Source: Bacillota bacterium
GTDB lineage: Bacteria > Bacillota > Clostridia > Christensenellales > Aristaeellaceae
Reading direction: 5' to 3'
NCBI GenBank assembly: GCA_023421395.1
Contig: JAEZTL010000004.1
Span: 42,837 to 106,836 of the forward strand
Length of the DNA stretch: 64,000 nucleotides
Positions 43,968-52,039 of the stretch are shown piece after piece. Under the pieces are notes generated by a model. That model had not been told where the DNA came from. It ran no database searches and saw nothing but the letters and a program-made list of their open reading frames with translations. Position numbers and translations under genes: made by a program. Positions within the stretch are counted from its first letter, which is position 1; each line of letters opens with the position of its first letter.

Positions 43968-45085
43968 GCGTCCATCCCCTCCCGCGCGGCGTCAAACGCC
44001 TCCGCCGCCATTTTTGACATGTTGTCCGTCAGTTCCCTGCCGCTCATGCGGGCGAAAAATTCGGAAAAAAGCGCCATGGGCGCGCGTTCGGCCACGGCGA
44101 CTGCTTCCTCTACGGGGGTCGCGCCGCAGGCGAGCTCCAGGCGAAGCACGTTTTTGTAGGCCACGGAGAGCTGTTCCATGGGCGAGACGGGGGGCACCTC
44201 GTCGGTGAGCGTCGCGCGGATGTAGTCCTCCGGGTCGCCCGCCGCCACTACCTCCGGCGAAAGGAGCTCGCAAAGCCGCCCCTTGATCTCCCGCATGCCG
44301 TGCCTTTCCCGCACGGGAACCAACTCGAAGGAAACGCCGTCCGCCGTCGCCTCGCCCAGAACGAAGCTCTTTCTGTGGCGGGCCTCGGAGAACGAATACT
44401 TCAAAAGGGAGCCCGCGTAGCGCGCGGCGTCCCGCCCGGCGCGCTGGGGTGCGTGCAGATGGCCCAGCGCCACGTAATGGAAGGAGTCGAACAGCGCCGC
44501 GTCCACCTCGGAAAGTCCGCCCACGGGATCGATCTCCGAATCGCTCCGCTCGCATTCCAGCCCGCGCGCGGCGCAGAACAGGTGCGTCACCAGCACATTG
44601 ACCCGCCCAGGATCGATCTCCGCCCGGGCGAGAATGGCGGCGACGGCGTCCTGCATGGAATCAAATTTTAGGTCGAAATACCGCTCGACCTCCCTGGGCC
44701 GGACGTAGGGCAGAAGGTACACCCGCGCGCCCGCAATCTCCGCCCATTCCAGCGCCCCGGCATAGGGCCCGGCGATGTGCACCCCCTGGCGCGCCAGAAT
44801 CCGCCCCGCGAAGGAAAGCCGCTCCTGGGAATCGTGGTTGCCGCCGATGAGGCAGACCTCCGCGCCCGCGTCGGCGAGCTCCGTGAGAAACCGGTCGAAC
44901 AGCGCCACCGCGTCCGCGCCGGGCACGGGGTGGTCGTACACGTCCCCGGCGATCAGGACGCAGTCGGGCCGCGCGCGGCGCACCGCCTCCGAAACGGACG
45001 CGAGTGCCTCCTCCTGATCCCTGAGAAGGCTCACCTCGTGCAGCTTTTTCCCGATGTGCAGATCCGCGATGTGCACAAACCTCAT
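43964..45085 (-). CDS. sbcD: SbcD, nuclease subunit of SbcCD
   Basis: 373 residues of the Mre11-type calcineurin-like phosphoesterase family. Metal-binding motifs: FVHIADLHIGK, CVLIAGDVYDHP, CLIGGNHDSQERL, VLVTHLF and ALGHLHAPQ. It cuts double-strand ends and hairpins together with SbcC. First gene of a two-gene operon; its start is preceded by GGAAGGGAG and lies 55 bases downstream of the MATE gene on the same strand. Confidence 0.94.
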   Translation of the reverse strand: MRFVHIADLHIGKKLHEVSLLRDQEEALASVSEAVRRARPDCVLIAGDVYDHPVPGADAVALFDRFLTELADAGAEVCLIGGNHDSQERLSFAGRILARQGVHIAGPYAGALEWAEIAGARVYLLPYVRPREVERYFDLKFDSMQDAVAAILARAEIDPGRVNVLVTHLFCAARGLECERSDSEIDPVGGLSEVDAALFDSFHYVALGHLHAPQRAGRDAARYAGSLLKYSFSEARHRKSFVLGEATADGVSFELVPVRERHGMREIKGRLCELLSPEVVAAGDPEDYIRATLTDEVPPVSPMEQLSVAYKNVLRLELACGATPVEEAVAVAERAPMALFSEFFARMSGRELTDNMSKMAAEAFDAAREGMDA

Positions 45086-45140
45086 AGGTACTCCCTTCCA
45101 TGAAAAGGGGGCCGGGCCTTGCGGCGTCCGGCCCCTCTGA

Positions 45141-46577
45141 TCAGTGTCGATCCACGAGCTTGATGTTCTTCCATTTGCCCTGCCTGAAGCGCAGGTAGGT
45201 CAGCAGCGCGCCGATGATCCACGCGGCCAGGAGCGAGATGAACAGCGCGTAGGGATGGCCGTTGGGCCACTCGTCCGTGCGCGTGAGGTACGCAAGGCCG
45301 TAGGCGATGGGCACGCGGAACAGCACGGTGATGATGGAGATGTACATGGGAGACATGGTGTCGCCCGCCGCGCGCAGAATGCCGCCGTAGATCTGCGTAA
45401 TCGCCATGGCGAGGTAGCCGCCCGCGAGAATCCGGATGCCCATGCCGCCCAGATACAGAACCTTGTCGTACACGTCCGCCTCGGTGTTGTCCTGGTTGAT
45501 GAACATGCCGATGAGGTTCTTGCCCCAGATGAGCAGCGCGATCACCAGCGCCAGCGCGCAGCCGAGGGCAATCTTCAAAACGGCGTGCTCGCCGGGCTTG
45601 ACACGATCCATGCGCCCCGCGCCGATGTTCTGGCCGATGTAGGTGGAGATGGCGAGGCCAAAGGTGAAGTTGGGGAGCATGGCAAAGCCGTCCACGCGCA
45701 TCACCGCGATGGAGATGGCCGGAACAAAGTAACCCATCTGGTTGGTGAGCGCCTGCACGAACAGCATCGCCAGGGAGAAGACGCCCTGGGTCGCGCCCGC
45801 GGGCAGACCGAGCTTGAGGATCTTCTTGGCGGTGTCCATGTGGGGGGTGAGGCTGTGGCGGTTGACGACGATGATGTCCTTCATGTGCATGAGCCGGATG
45901 ACGCACAGAATCGCCGAGACGCCCTGGGCGATGATGGTTGCCCACGCCGCGCCCGCAACGCCCCAGCCGAAGCCGATAACGAACCACAGATCCAGCGCGA
46001 TGTTGAGAAGCGCCGCCGTCACAAGGAACACCAGCGGATAGAACGAATCGCCCAGGCCGCGCAAAATGCCGCCGATGATGTTGTAGAAGCCGCCGCCGAT
46101 GATGCCAAGGAAGATGATCTGGAGGTACACCTTCGCGATTTCATAGTAGACGTCCGGCGTCTGCACGAGGCGGAGGAGCGGCCCCGCCAGGGGAACCCCC
46201 ACGGCCGTGATGAGTACAGAAGTCAGAAACGTCAGTGTGACCGAGGTGCCGATGCACTTTTCAAGCCCTTTTTTGTCCCGCGCGCCGAAGAGCTGGGCGA
46301 CCAGAATCCCCGCGCCGGTGCCGATGGACATGAACACGATCAGAAGCAGAAACACGATGGGCATCGAGACGCCGATGGACGCCAGCGCCGAAACGCCGTC
46401 GTAGCCGTTGACCTCCACGGAGCAGTATTGGCCCACCACGATGGAGTCCACTGTCGAATAAAGCTGCTGGGCAAAGTTGCCGATCAAAAGCGGAATGGCG
46501 AACTTCGCGATATTGGCAATGGGTTTCCCCATCGTCATATCCTGCGGACCGAAAAACTGTTTGACCTTTCCGAGCAC
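45141..46577 (-). CDS. MATE-family multidrug/cation exporter
   Basis: 478 residues with twelve hydrophobic segments in two related halves. It starts at GTG (MLGKVKQFFGPQDMTMGKPI) with GGGGAGG upstream. The first half has FAIPLLIGNFAQQLYSTVDSIVVGQY and the second LKLGLPAGATQGVFSLAMLF, both typical of MATE. It exports drugs or metabolites using Na+ or H+ gradients. Its promoter region shares AGGT-CCT palindromes with the divergent gene, suggesting a common regulator. Confidence 0.93.
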   Translation of the reverse strand: MLGKVKQFFGPQDMTMGKPIANIAKFAIPLLIGNFAQQLYSTVDSIVVGQYCSVEVNGYDGVSALASIGVSMPIVFLLLIVFMSIGTGAGILVAQLFGARDKKGLEKCIGTSVTLTFLTSVLITAVGVPLAGPLLRLVQTPDVYYEIAKVYLQIIFLGIIGGGFYNIIGGILRGLGDSFYPLVFLVTAALLNIALDLWFVIGFGWGVAGAAWATIIAQGVSAILCVIRLMHMKDIIVVNRHSLTPHMDTAKKILKLGLPAGATQGVFSLAMLFVQALTNQMGYFVPAISIAVMRVDGFAMLPNFTFGLAISTYIGQNIGAGRMDRVKPGEHAVLKIALGCALALVIALLIWGKNLIGMFINQDNTEADVYDKVLYLGGMGIRILAGGYLAMAITQIYGGILRAAGDTMSPMYISIITVLFRVPIAYGLAYLTRTDEWPNGHPYALFISLLAAWIIGALLTYLRFRQGKWKNIKLVDRH

Positions 46578-46599
46578 AAATACGCCTCCCCAAAAACCG

Positions 46600-46611
46600 T
46601 TAGGTTCCTAA
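46600..46611. promoter_or_regulatory. AGGTTCCT palindrome near the MATE start
   Basis: TTAGGTTCCTAA, a near-perfect 12-base palindrome, lies downstream of the MATE -10 in its 5' leader. It shares the AGGTNCCT core with two sites before the divergent gene. Confidence 0.5.
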
Positions 46612-46626
46612 TCATATGGTGCTAAT

Positions 46627-46656
46627 ATTGTAGCATACCGGACACGTCCGATGCAA
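46627..46656 (-). promoter_or_regulatory. Promoter of the MATE gene
   Basis: On the - strand -35 TTGCAT (46656-46651), 18-base spacer, -10 TACAAT (46632-46627), 50 bases before the GTG start. Confidence 0.7.
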
Positions 46657-46714
46657 TATGGCGCATGTAAAAGATAAAAACGTTCGATGCGTATGTAAAA
46701 ACAAAAATATTTCG

Positions 46715-46773
46715 CTTGGTACCTTGACATTCTGGCTCGGAGGGTGTATGATCTAAATCGCAAGGTACCTTGC
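46715..46773. promoter_or_regulatory. Pair of GGTACC-centred palindromes, candidate operators
   Basis: CTTGGTACCTTG (46715-46726) overlaps the -35, and a perfect 14-base palindrome GCAAGGTACCTTGC (46760-46773) lies just downstream of the likely transcription start. Their centres are 46 bases apart. This bracketing of a promoter is typical of a repressor binding two sites. The regulator gene is not in the immediate neighbourhood. Confidence 0.65.
46724..46752 (+). promoter_or_regulatory. Promoter of the repetitive His/Gly/Arg protein
   Basis: Perfect -35 TTGACA (46724-46729), 17-base spacer, -10 TATGAT (46747-46752), with GAGAGGA and a 10-base gap before the ATG at 46801. Confidence 0.85.
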
Positions 46774-46800
46774 TAATGAAAAAGAGAGGAACTGACATAG

Positions 46801-47700
46801 ATGAATGAATTCGAGAAAGATGAGATGGACACTGCGGCGGCGGACGCCGGAAAGGAAACGGATATGAGCGAGCGGAACGAGGAACGCGTGCGCGTGGAGG
46901 TCGAAGAAAAACCGCGCGGCGGGGAGGAGGCGGACGCGGAGGCGCGCGACGAGGACGCGCGGCAGGACGGCGAGCGCCCCGAAGGCCACGGCGTCAGGCA
47001 CACGCAATGGCGCCGCGAAGGGCGCGGGCACGGGTTCCACAATGGTGGACGGGGCTTCGGGCAGCACGACGACGAGCGTGGGAATTCGCACCGCGAAGGG
47101 CGTGGGCACGGGTTCCACGACGGAGGACGGGGCTTCGGGCAGCTCAGCGGCGACGAGCACGGGGATTCGTGCCGCGAAGGGCGCGGGCGCGGATTCCACG
47201 ATGGCGGACGGGGCTTCGGGCAGCGCAGCGGCAACGAGCACGGGGATTCGTGCCGCGAAGGGCACGGGCGCGGATTCCACGATGGCGGACGGGGCATTGG
47301 ACAGTGCAACGACGGCGAGCGCTGGGACCGAAACCATGACGACCGTCCCCACGGCGGGCACGGCCGCGGCTTTTGCGGCAACACCGGACGCGAAGAGAGG
47401 AGCCATGATGACCATCCCCACAACGAACGCGGACACGGCTTTCGCGGCAACACTGAGCGCGAAGATCGGAACCATGACGACCGTTCCCACGGCGGGCACA
47501 GCTGCGGCTTTCGCGTGAACACCGCGCGCGAAGATCGGAACCATGACGAACGTCCCCACGATGGACGTGGCTACGGCTATCGCGGCGAAGGGCGTGCGGA
47601 CAGACGTCGCGAACGTCCCCACGATGGGCGCGGCTACGGCTTCCGCGCATCCCGGAGCGGTTGCGGCGTTCCTTGCCCGCGCGGATGCGGCGGACGCTGA
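46801..47700 (+). CDS. Tandem-repeat His/Gly/Arg/Asp-rich protein, unknown function
   Basis: 299 residues, no family recognised. An acidic head of about 65 residues (MNEFEKDEMDTAAADAGKET...) is followed by about four 26-residue repeats of the type REGRGHGFHDGGRGFGQ and three 23-residue repeats of the type REDRNHDDRSHGGH; the end is Cys- and Gly-rich. The strand is chosen because promoter, operators and ribosome site fit this frame; other frames, including one of 320 codons on the opposite strand, are also open. His- and Asp-rich repeats suggest metal or nucleic-acid binding, which is inference. A different frame continues to 47797 with a CVHNCRACPL motif, so a frameshift is possible. Confidence 0.6.
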   Translation: MNEFEKDEMDTAAADAGKETDMSERNEERVRVEVEEKPRGGEEADAEARDEDARQDGERPEGHGVRHTQWRREGRGHGFHNGGRGFGQHDDERGNSHREGRGHGFHDGGRGFGQLSGDEHGDSCREGRGRGFHDGGRGFGQRSGNEHGDSCREGHGRGFHDGGRGIGQCNDGERWDRNHDDRPHGGHGRGFCGNTGREERSHDDHPHNERGHGFRGNTEREDRNHDDRSHGGHSCGFRVNTAREDRNHDERPHDGRGYGYRGEGRADRRRERPHDGRGYGFRASRSGCGVPCPRGCGGR

Positions 47701-47803
47701 CCGGGCGGAAGACATCGCTTTGCCGGAAAAACGATGCGTTCACAACTGCCGCGCGTGTCCCCTCACCAAAGGCGGACGCCGCGCGCTCAACAAATGACTA
47801 AAA

Positions 47804-47866
47804 AAGCGCCTCCGCGAAGGAAGCGCTTGTCCTGCGGGGAGGGATCGCCTCCCCGCATATTTTGTT
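47804..47866. terminator. Two successive hairpins between convergent genes
   Basis: AAGCGC...GCGCTT (47804-47828, preceded by a run of A for the - strand) and a perfect 10-bp stem TGCGGGGAGG/CCTCCCCGCA (47833-47857) followed by TATTTTGTTT. They probably end the repetitive-protein transcript (+) and the HtrA-like transcript (-). Confidence 0.85.
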
Positions 47867-47872
47867 TGCCCG

Positions 47873-49135
47873 TCAGTTGAGAAGGGCCAGCGTGACGTCG
47901 ATGGTAAGCGTCTCGGCCTTGTAGTTCTGGGTGGGCTGCTGGTAGTTGAAGTAGCCACCGAATGGAGAGCTGTAGCCGCCGCCATAGGTGTAGTAGTTGT
48001 CGCCGTTCGAGCCGGTGGCCGTCTTGGTGAAGCCGCCGTCCGTATCGGTGCCGTCGCCCGTCGTATAGCGCACGATCGTGAGGGTCACGACGTCGCCGGC
48101 CTGATGCTCGTCGATCACGGCGGTGAGATCCTCGGTGGAGGTCACGCGGGTATCGTCGATGGCCACGATGTAGTCGCCCACCTGGAGCCCGGCCGTCTCA
48201 GCGGGGCCGCCGGAGAGCAGGGACTGCACGTACAGGCCCGCGGGGGTTTCGGTGTCGCTCGCCTCGTCGGCGCCCTCGACCTCGGTGACGCTCACGCCGA
48301 TGCCGACGCGCTCGACCTTGCCCTTTTCGATGAGCTCAACGGCGATGGGGTACGCGGTGTCGATGGGGATCGCGAAGCCCAGGCCCTCGTAGGTGCTGCC
48401 GGAGTAGGTGCTGCCAGAATACTTGAGGGTGTTGATACCGATGAGGTTGCCGTTGACGTCAAACAGGCCGCCGCCGGAATTGCCGGAGTTGATGGCCGCG
48501 TCGTGCTGGATGTAGTCCACACTGCGGCTGGTGTTGCCGCCGTCCACCTCGCGGGAGAGGCTGGAGATGACGCCCTGGGTCACGGTGTTGTAGAGCGTCT
48601 CGCCGCCGGGGTTGCCGATGGCGATGACCGTCGAGCCGACGTACATCTTCTCAACCGAGCCGATGGCCACCGGGACGAGGGTGCTCGCCGCGGACTCGTC
48701 CTCCACCTTCAGCACGGCCAGGTCGTAAGAGGAATCGTAGCCGACCAAGGTCGCGTCAACCTTGTCGCCCGAGGGCATCAGGACTTGATAGCTGTCGCCG
48801 GACGCGACGACGTGGTAGTTGGTCAGGATGTAGCCGCCGTCCGCGATCGCCACGCCGGAGCCTTCGGAATAGGTTTCGGTGGTGGCGGTGCTGTTGCCGC
48901 GGCTCCACATCTCGACGTTTGTGATGACGCCCACCACAGAATTGGCGTTTTTCTGCGCCACATAGATGGCGGGGCTGGTGTCCTCGATTTCATACGAGGC
49001 CACGGACGAGTTGGTCGCCTTGACGGCGGTATCCTCCGCGAAGACGCCTGTCGCGAGCAGGACAAACAGCATCGCGGTAGCAACGAGGACGGATACGCCG
49101 GCGGTTATTTTATAGAAACGGGCTTTGTTTTTCAT
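47873..49135 (-). CDS. HtrA/DegP-like serine protease with PDZ domain
   Basis: 420 residues from ATG 49135, with GGGAGG at good spacing; an ATG two codons earlier is too close to it. A membrane anchor or signal (VSVLVATAMLFVLLATGVFA) is followed by a trypsin-like domain: His in LTNYHVVASG, Asp in SYDLAVLKVE, Ser in HDAAINSGNSGGGL. A PDZ domain (about 290-370, GLYVQSLLSGGPAETAGLQVGDYIVAIDDTRV) and a Gly/Tyr-rich tail follow. It degrades or refolds damaged exported proteins at the cell surface. Confidence 0.92.
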   Translation of the reverse strand: MKNKARFYKITAGVSVLVATAMLFVLLATGVFAEDTAVKATNSSVASYEIEDTSPAIYVAQKNANSVVGVITNVEMWSRGNSTATTETYSEGSGVAIADGGYILTNYHVVASGDSYQVLMPSGDKVDATLVGYDSSYDLAVLKVEDESAASTLVPVAIGSVEKMYVGSTVIAIGNPGGETLYNTVTQGVISSLSREVDGGNTSRSVDYIQHDAAINSGNSGGGLFDVNGNLIGINTLKYSGSTYSGSTYEGLGFAIPIDTAYPIAVELIEKGKVERVGIGVSVTEVEGADEASDTETPAGLYVQSLLSGGPAETAGLQVGDYIVAIDDTRVTSTEDLTAVIDEHQAGDVVTLTIVRYTTGDGTDTDGGFTKTATGSNGDNYYTYGGGYSSPFGGYFNYQQPTQNYKAETLTIDVTLALLN

Positions 49136-49253
49136 CGTCATTACCTCCCTTTCGGTTGTGGCTTCATGATACTATAGAATATACCCGAATTCATGAACAA
49201 TCTTAGAACAATGGCCGCCCGAAAATCAACAAATTTTGAATTCCCATCCGTTC

Positions 49254-49282
49254 TGGACAGATGGGCGCGGCGGTCGTATAAT
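49254..49282 (+). promoter_or_regulatory. Promoter of the orphan ABC permease
   Basis: TGGACA (49254-49259), 17-base spacer, TATAAT (49277-49282), 29 bases before the ATG. Confidence 0.75.
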
Positions 49283-49311
49283 AAAAAGAGCCGCTTCAAT
49301 GGAGATGTGAA

Positions 49312-50205
49312 ATGAAATACTTGAAATTCGCGCTGGGCCGCCTCATCGCCTGCGCGCTGGTGATCCTTCTGGGTGTCACCGTCATGGCGCTCGTGCCGGT
49401 GATCCGGGGCGACCAATCCTACTCTTTGACATTCCGGGAATACGTGGAATATCTGAAGGCGGTCGCCCATATGGACTTCGGCCTCTCAAAATTCTACAGA
49501 ACCGAAATCGGGCCCCTCGTCTGGCGGTACATGCCATATACCATGGGGCTGTGCATCACCGCGAACCTCGTCGCTTGGGTGATCGGCAACGCCGTCGGGC
49601 TCATGGCCGGGATCGCGCGCGGCAGGTCCTTCGCGCGGGCGTTCGAGTGGCTGGCGATGATCGTCTATCCCATCCCCTACTTCATCCTCGCGCTCATCGT
49701 TCAGATGGTCTTTGCCTACATCCTCAGGCTCTTCCCGCTGACCAGCGAAATCATGACGGGCCGAGGCCTCGCGGTCTTCCTGAATACGCTCCTGCGCTCC
49801 TCCACCCTCCCGGCGCTGACCATGGTCCTCTCCGCCCTCGGCTGGTGGATCATCTCCATGTCCTCGCTGGCGGGCGCGGCGGCGGGGGAAGATTATGCCC
49901 AGTTCGCGCGCCTGCGTGGCATCCCGGAAGCGAAAATCGCGCGCCGCTACATACGCCCCAACTGCATGCTGCCGCAGGTCACGGCGCTCGCGATCCAACT
50001 GGGCGCGGCGTTCGGCGGCGCGCTCATGACCGAGATGGTGTTCGGCTACCCAGGGGTGGGATTCCTCATGCAGCGCGCGGCGTTTAACAACGACTACAAC
50101 CTGCTCTTCGGCGCGTCCATCATCTCCATCATCGCCATCGCCGTTTCCACCACCGTCGTCGACCTCATTTACCCTCTCGTCGACCCGCGCATTCGGCTTT
50201 CTTAA
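49312..50205 (+). CDS. Orphan ABC transporter permease, OppB/DppB-like
   Basis: 297 residues with about six membrane helices. The first half has LGRLIACALVILLGVTVMALVP and a FREYVEYLKAVAHMDFGLS periplasmic stretch; the docking loop is FARLRGIPEAKIARRYIRPN and the end is GYPGVGFLMQRAAFNNDYNLLFG. It is shorter than the OppB at 36.3 kb. No partner permease, ATPase or binding protein is adjacent, so it must work with subunits encoded elsewhere or be a relic. Its stop codon overlaps that of the convergent MBL-fold gene. Confidence 0.85.
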   Translation: MKYLKFALGRLIACALVILLGVTVMALVPVIRGDQSYSLTFREYVEYLKAVAHMDFGLSKFYRTEIGPLVWRYMPYTMGLCITANLVAWVIGNAVGLMAGIARGRSFARAFEWLAMIVYPIPYFILALIVQMVFAYILRLFPLTSEIMTGRGLAVFLNTLLRSSTLPALTMVLSALGWWIISMSSLAGAAAGEDYAQFARLRGIPEAKIARRYIRPNCMLPQVTALAIQLGAAFGGALMTEMVFGYPGVGFLMQRAAFNNDYNLLFGASIISIIAIAVSTTVVDLIYPLVDPRIRLS

Positions 50206-50966
50206 ATATCAACCGTAAGGCCGTCGCGGGCCGCGACAAAACCGTCCTCGCAGGCCCCCACAATTTCTTCATGTGAGAGGTGCAGCGTGCGTGCCAAGTG
50301 GGTCAGATACACCTTCGCGCCCGGCTTGAGCACGGGCCTGATTCCACCATGCGCGGGGCGCGGGCCGTTCATGGGGCTTCGCAGCGCGCCCACAATGAGC
50401 CGTACCATCCCCACGGTATTGTGTTCGAAAATGCGGTAGTCCGCGGGATACATCTCCCCCACCGTGGCATCAAATATCGCCGCGTCCAGTTCCTCGCCCT
50501 GGAGGGCGTGCCACTCGGCATTCAAAAGCCACGCGCCGTCCGTCGCGTAAAAGAAGGAGCGCCCGCCATTCCGGACCACGAAGTGCACCGGCGTCTCATA
50601 CGCCCGCTCTGTGGAATGGTTCGAGGGCAGCGCCGTGACCCGAAGCCCCGCCACTTCGAAATCCGAAAGCGTGTCGAAGGGAACCACCTCCGCCCCCGGC
50701 ACGCGGATCTCCCCCGCCCAGCTTCTGTGCGCGTGGACGCGGACCGGCGCGACGGCCCCGAGGAGCGCGGGATCGTAGTGGTCCCGGTGGGAGTGGGTAT
50801 ACAGGATGTCGGTAACCGCCGAAGGATCGCAGATCCGGGCTAGCACTCCTGCCGTTCCATCGATCATCACCCTGCCGTTAATGAGCAAACTTGCGTTGGC
50901 GCGAAAAAACCCGTCCCGAGGCTCCGCCCAGTCCGCCGCACCGGTTCCGAGAAACATCAGTCTCAT
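50202..50966 (-). CDS. MBL-fold metallohydrolase, PhnP-like
   Basis: 254 residues from ATG 50966 (MRLMFLGTGAADW) with GGAGG 5 bases upstream; seven upstream codons are dropped. Zinc-binding motif THSHRDHYD, later His in PSNHSTERA, Asp in YATDGAWLL and His in THLARTLHLSHEE. PhnP-type members hydrolyse cyclic phosphodiesters, but tRNase-like or other phosphodiesterase roles are equally possible. It is convergent with the orphan permease with overlapping stops. Confidence 0.88.
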   Translation of the reverse strand: MRLMFLGTGAADWAEPRDGFFRANASLLINGRVMIDGTAGVLARICDPSAVTDILYTHSHRDHYDPALLGAVAPVRVHAHRSWAGEIRVPGAEVVPFDTLSDFEVAGLRVTALPSNHSTERAYETPVHFVVRNGGRSFFYATDGAWLLNAEWHALQGEELDAAIFDATVGEMYPADYRIFEHNTVGMVRLIVGALRSPMNGPRPAHGGIRPVLKPGAKVYLTHLARTLHLSHEEIVGACEDGFVAARDGLTVDI

Positions 50967-50989
50967 ATCCGCCTCCGTATAAAGCAAAG

Positions 50990-51258
50990 CATTCGATTCG
51001 GGAGCGCCGCCAAGCGACTTGGCTTGTCCAAGCGATCCGAATATACACTGTCCGTATAGTTATTGACAGGCAAAGGACTCCCATGGGCGGGGGCAAACGG
51101 AGCCCTGACGCGCCTTCCCCCAAAACAAAGCTCGGCGGCGCGGGGTTTGGGCCCACGCGCCGCCGATGGAATGTTGAATGTATCCCACACTCAGTTTGGG
51201 ATTCCAAAGGGCGCCAGCCCTTTGGCGGGGGTCCCGGGGGCAGCGCCCCCGGGCGCCT
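50990..51258. repeat. Dispersed hairpin repeat, copy H
   Basis: From the MBL side: GGGAGCGCCGCCAAGCGACTT, GGCTTGTCC, a TTATTGACAGG linker, then the core TCGGCGGCGCGGGG/CGCGCCGCCGA (51130-51165). After it come GTTTGGGATTCCAAAGGGCG, CCCTTTGG and GGGGGCAGCGCCCCC. Its right end abuts the stop codon of the next - strand gene (51257). No gene seen inside. Confidence 0.82.
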
Positions 51259-51586
51259 ACTTCTTCGCGGCGGTTTTCGCTTTCGTGGTCTTGCTCTTTG
51301 AGGACTTTTTGGTTTGAGCTTCGCGAACGCGATCCATGCAAATCTGGATGACGCGCGCGTCCTCTGCTTGCTGTCCGATTTGCCACACGCCGAGATCCTC
51401 CCGCGCGCGTTCGGAGAGCTCCTGATCATCCGTTGTCAAAAAGCGCTCAAACGCTTCCGGGTAGTGGAATCTGCGCGCGCCATAGTCCTGGAAGAGGATA
51501 TGGATCACGCCCTTCTCGCAGGATTTGACGACTCCTTCGCCAAACCGGCGATGCGTTACCCGCTTGCCGCTCATCGTCACTCGCAT
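51257..51586 (-). CDS. Small basic protein with an RFGEGxV tudor-like motif
   Basis: 109 residues from ATG 51586 (MRVTMSGKRVTHRRFGEGVV), preceded by AGGAAGGGAG. The block HRRFGEGVVKSCEKGVIHILF followed by YGARRF resembles the small beta-barrel at the C-terminus of UvrD/PcrA helicases and CarD-like proteins that contact RNA polymerase. The C-terminus is a Lys/Ser/Thr tail (KKSSKSKTTKAKTAAKK) suited to nucleic-acid binding. A role at polymerase or DNA is inferred. Confidence 0.72.
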   Translation of the reverse strand: MRVTMSGKRVTHRRFGEGVVKSCEKGVIHILFQDYGARRFHYPEAFERFLTTDDQELSERAREDLGVWQIGQQAEDARVIQICMDRVREAQTKKSSKSKTTKAKTAAKK

Positions 51587-51612
51587 CACTCCCTTCCTAT
51601 TCATTATAACAT

Positions 51613-51651
51613 AAAAGGACCCTCCGATGTAAGCGCCGGAGGTGTCCTTTT
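51613..51651. terminator. Bidirectional terminator hairpin
   Basis: AAAAGGACCCTCCG (51613-51626) pairs with CGGAGGTGTCCTTTT (51637-51651). In the - direction it follows the zinc-ribbon gene; in the + direction it is followed by TTTTGTTGATTTTT. A TATAAT-like box for the next - strand gene lies just beyond it. Confidence 0.75.
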
Positions 51652-51712
51652 GTTGATTTTTATCGTCGTTATGCACGAATGTGCGACGACATATTATGCG
51701 AATCGACGAAAT

Positions 51713-51940
51713 TTAATTATTGAGCAGGAAGTCAAGGATATTCATGCCGTGCGAGGTCTGGGCGCGATAGAGCTCGGTATAGCCGCAGCGCTCACAGGAA
51801 ACGGTGATGAACTTCTTGTTCTGGACGTCAAAAATCTTCGCGAAGTTGCCGCCCGTCGCCTGAAACTGGTCGCTCACGTACGATTTGCAGCCGCACTTCG
51901 TACAGCAATACTGAATCTGTTCGCCCTCATGATTTGCCAT
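51713..51940 (-). CDS. Zinc-ribbon nucleic-acid-binding-like protein
   Basis: 75 residues: MANHEGEQIQYCCTKCGCKS has a CxxC knuckle and VSCERCGYTELY a second one, together a zinc ribbon. This matches the small Zn-ribbon family (PF09855 type) annotated as nucleic-acid-binding. The C-terminal MNILDFLLNN is amphipathic. Monocistronic, ended by the hairpin at 51613-51651. Confidence 0.85.
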   Translation of the reverse strand: MANHEGEQIQYCCTKCGCKSYVSDQFQATGGNFAKIFDVQNKKFITVSCERCGYTELYRAQTSHGMNILDFLLNN

Positions 51941-52039
51941 GCGCGTGTCCTACCTTTCGAGATTTCTTCTTCCATTATACCACGAAAAGACGCCCGGCGT
52001 ACGTGAGCGGCACGATTGCAACCGAAATTAGAGCGCGCG

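Noticed and set aside
47000..47600. Possible CRISPR-like or satellite array in the 47 kb tandem repeats
   Set aside because: Repeat periods of about 78 and 69 bases keep a reading frame and have no unique spacers, so they are coding tandem repeats.
46753..47715. 320-codon hydrophobic frame antisense to the repetitive protein
   Set aside because: No ribosome site, and it runs into the promoter and operator region of the + strand gene, whose signals are good. The hydrophobic repeats are the complement of His/Gly/Arg codons.
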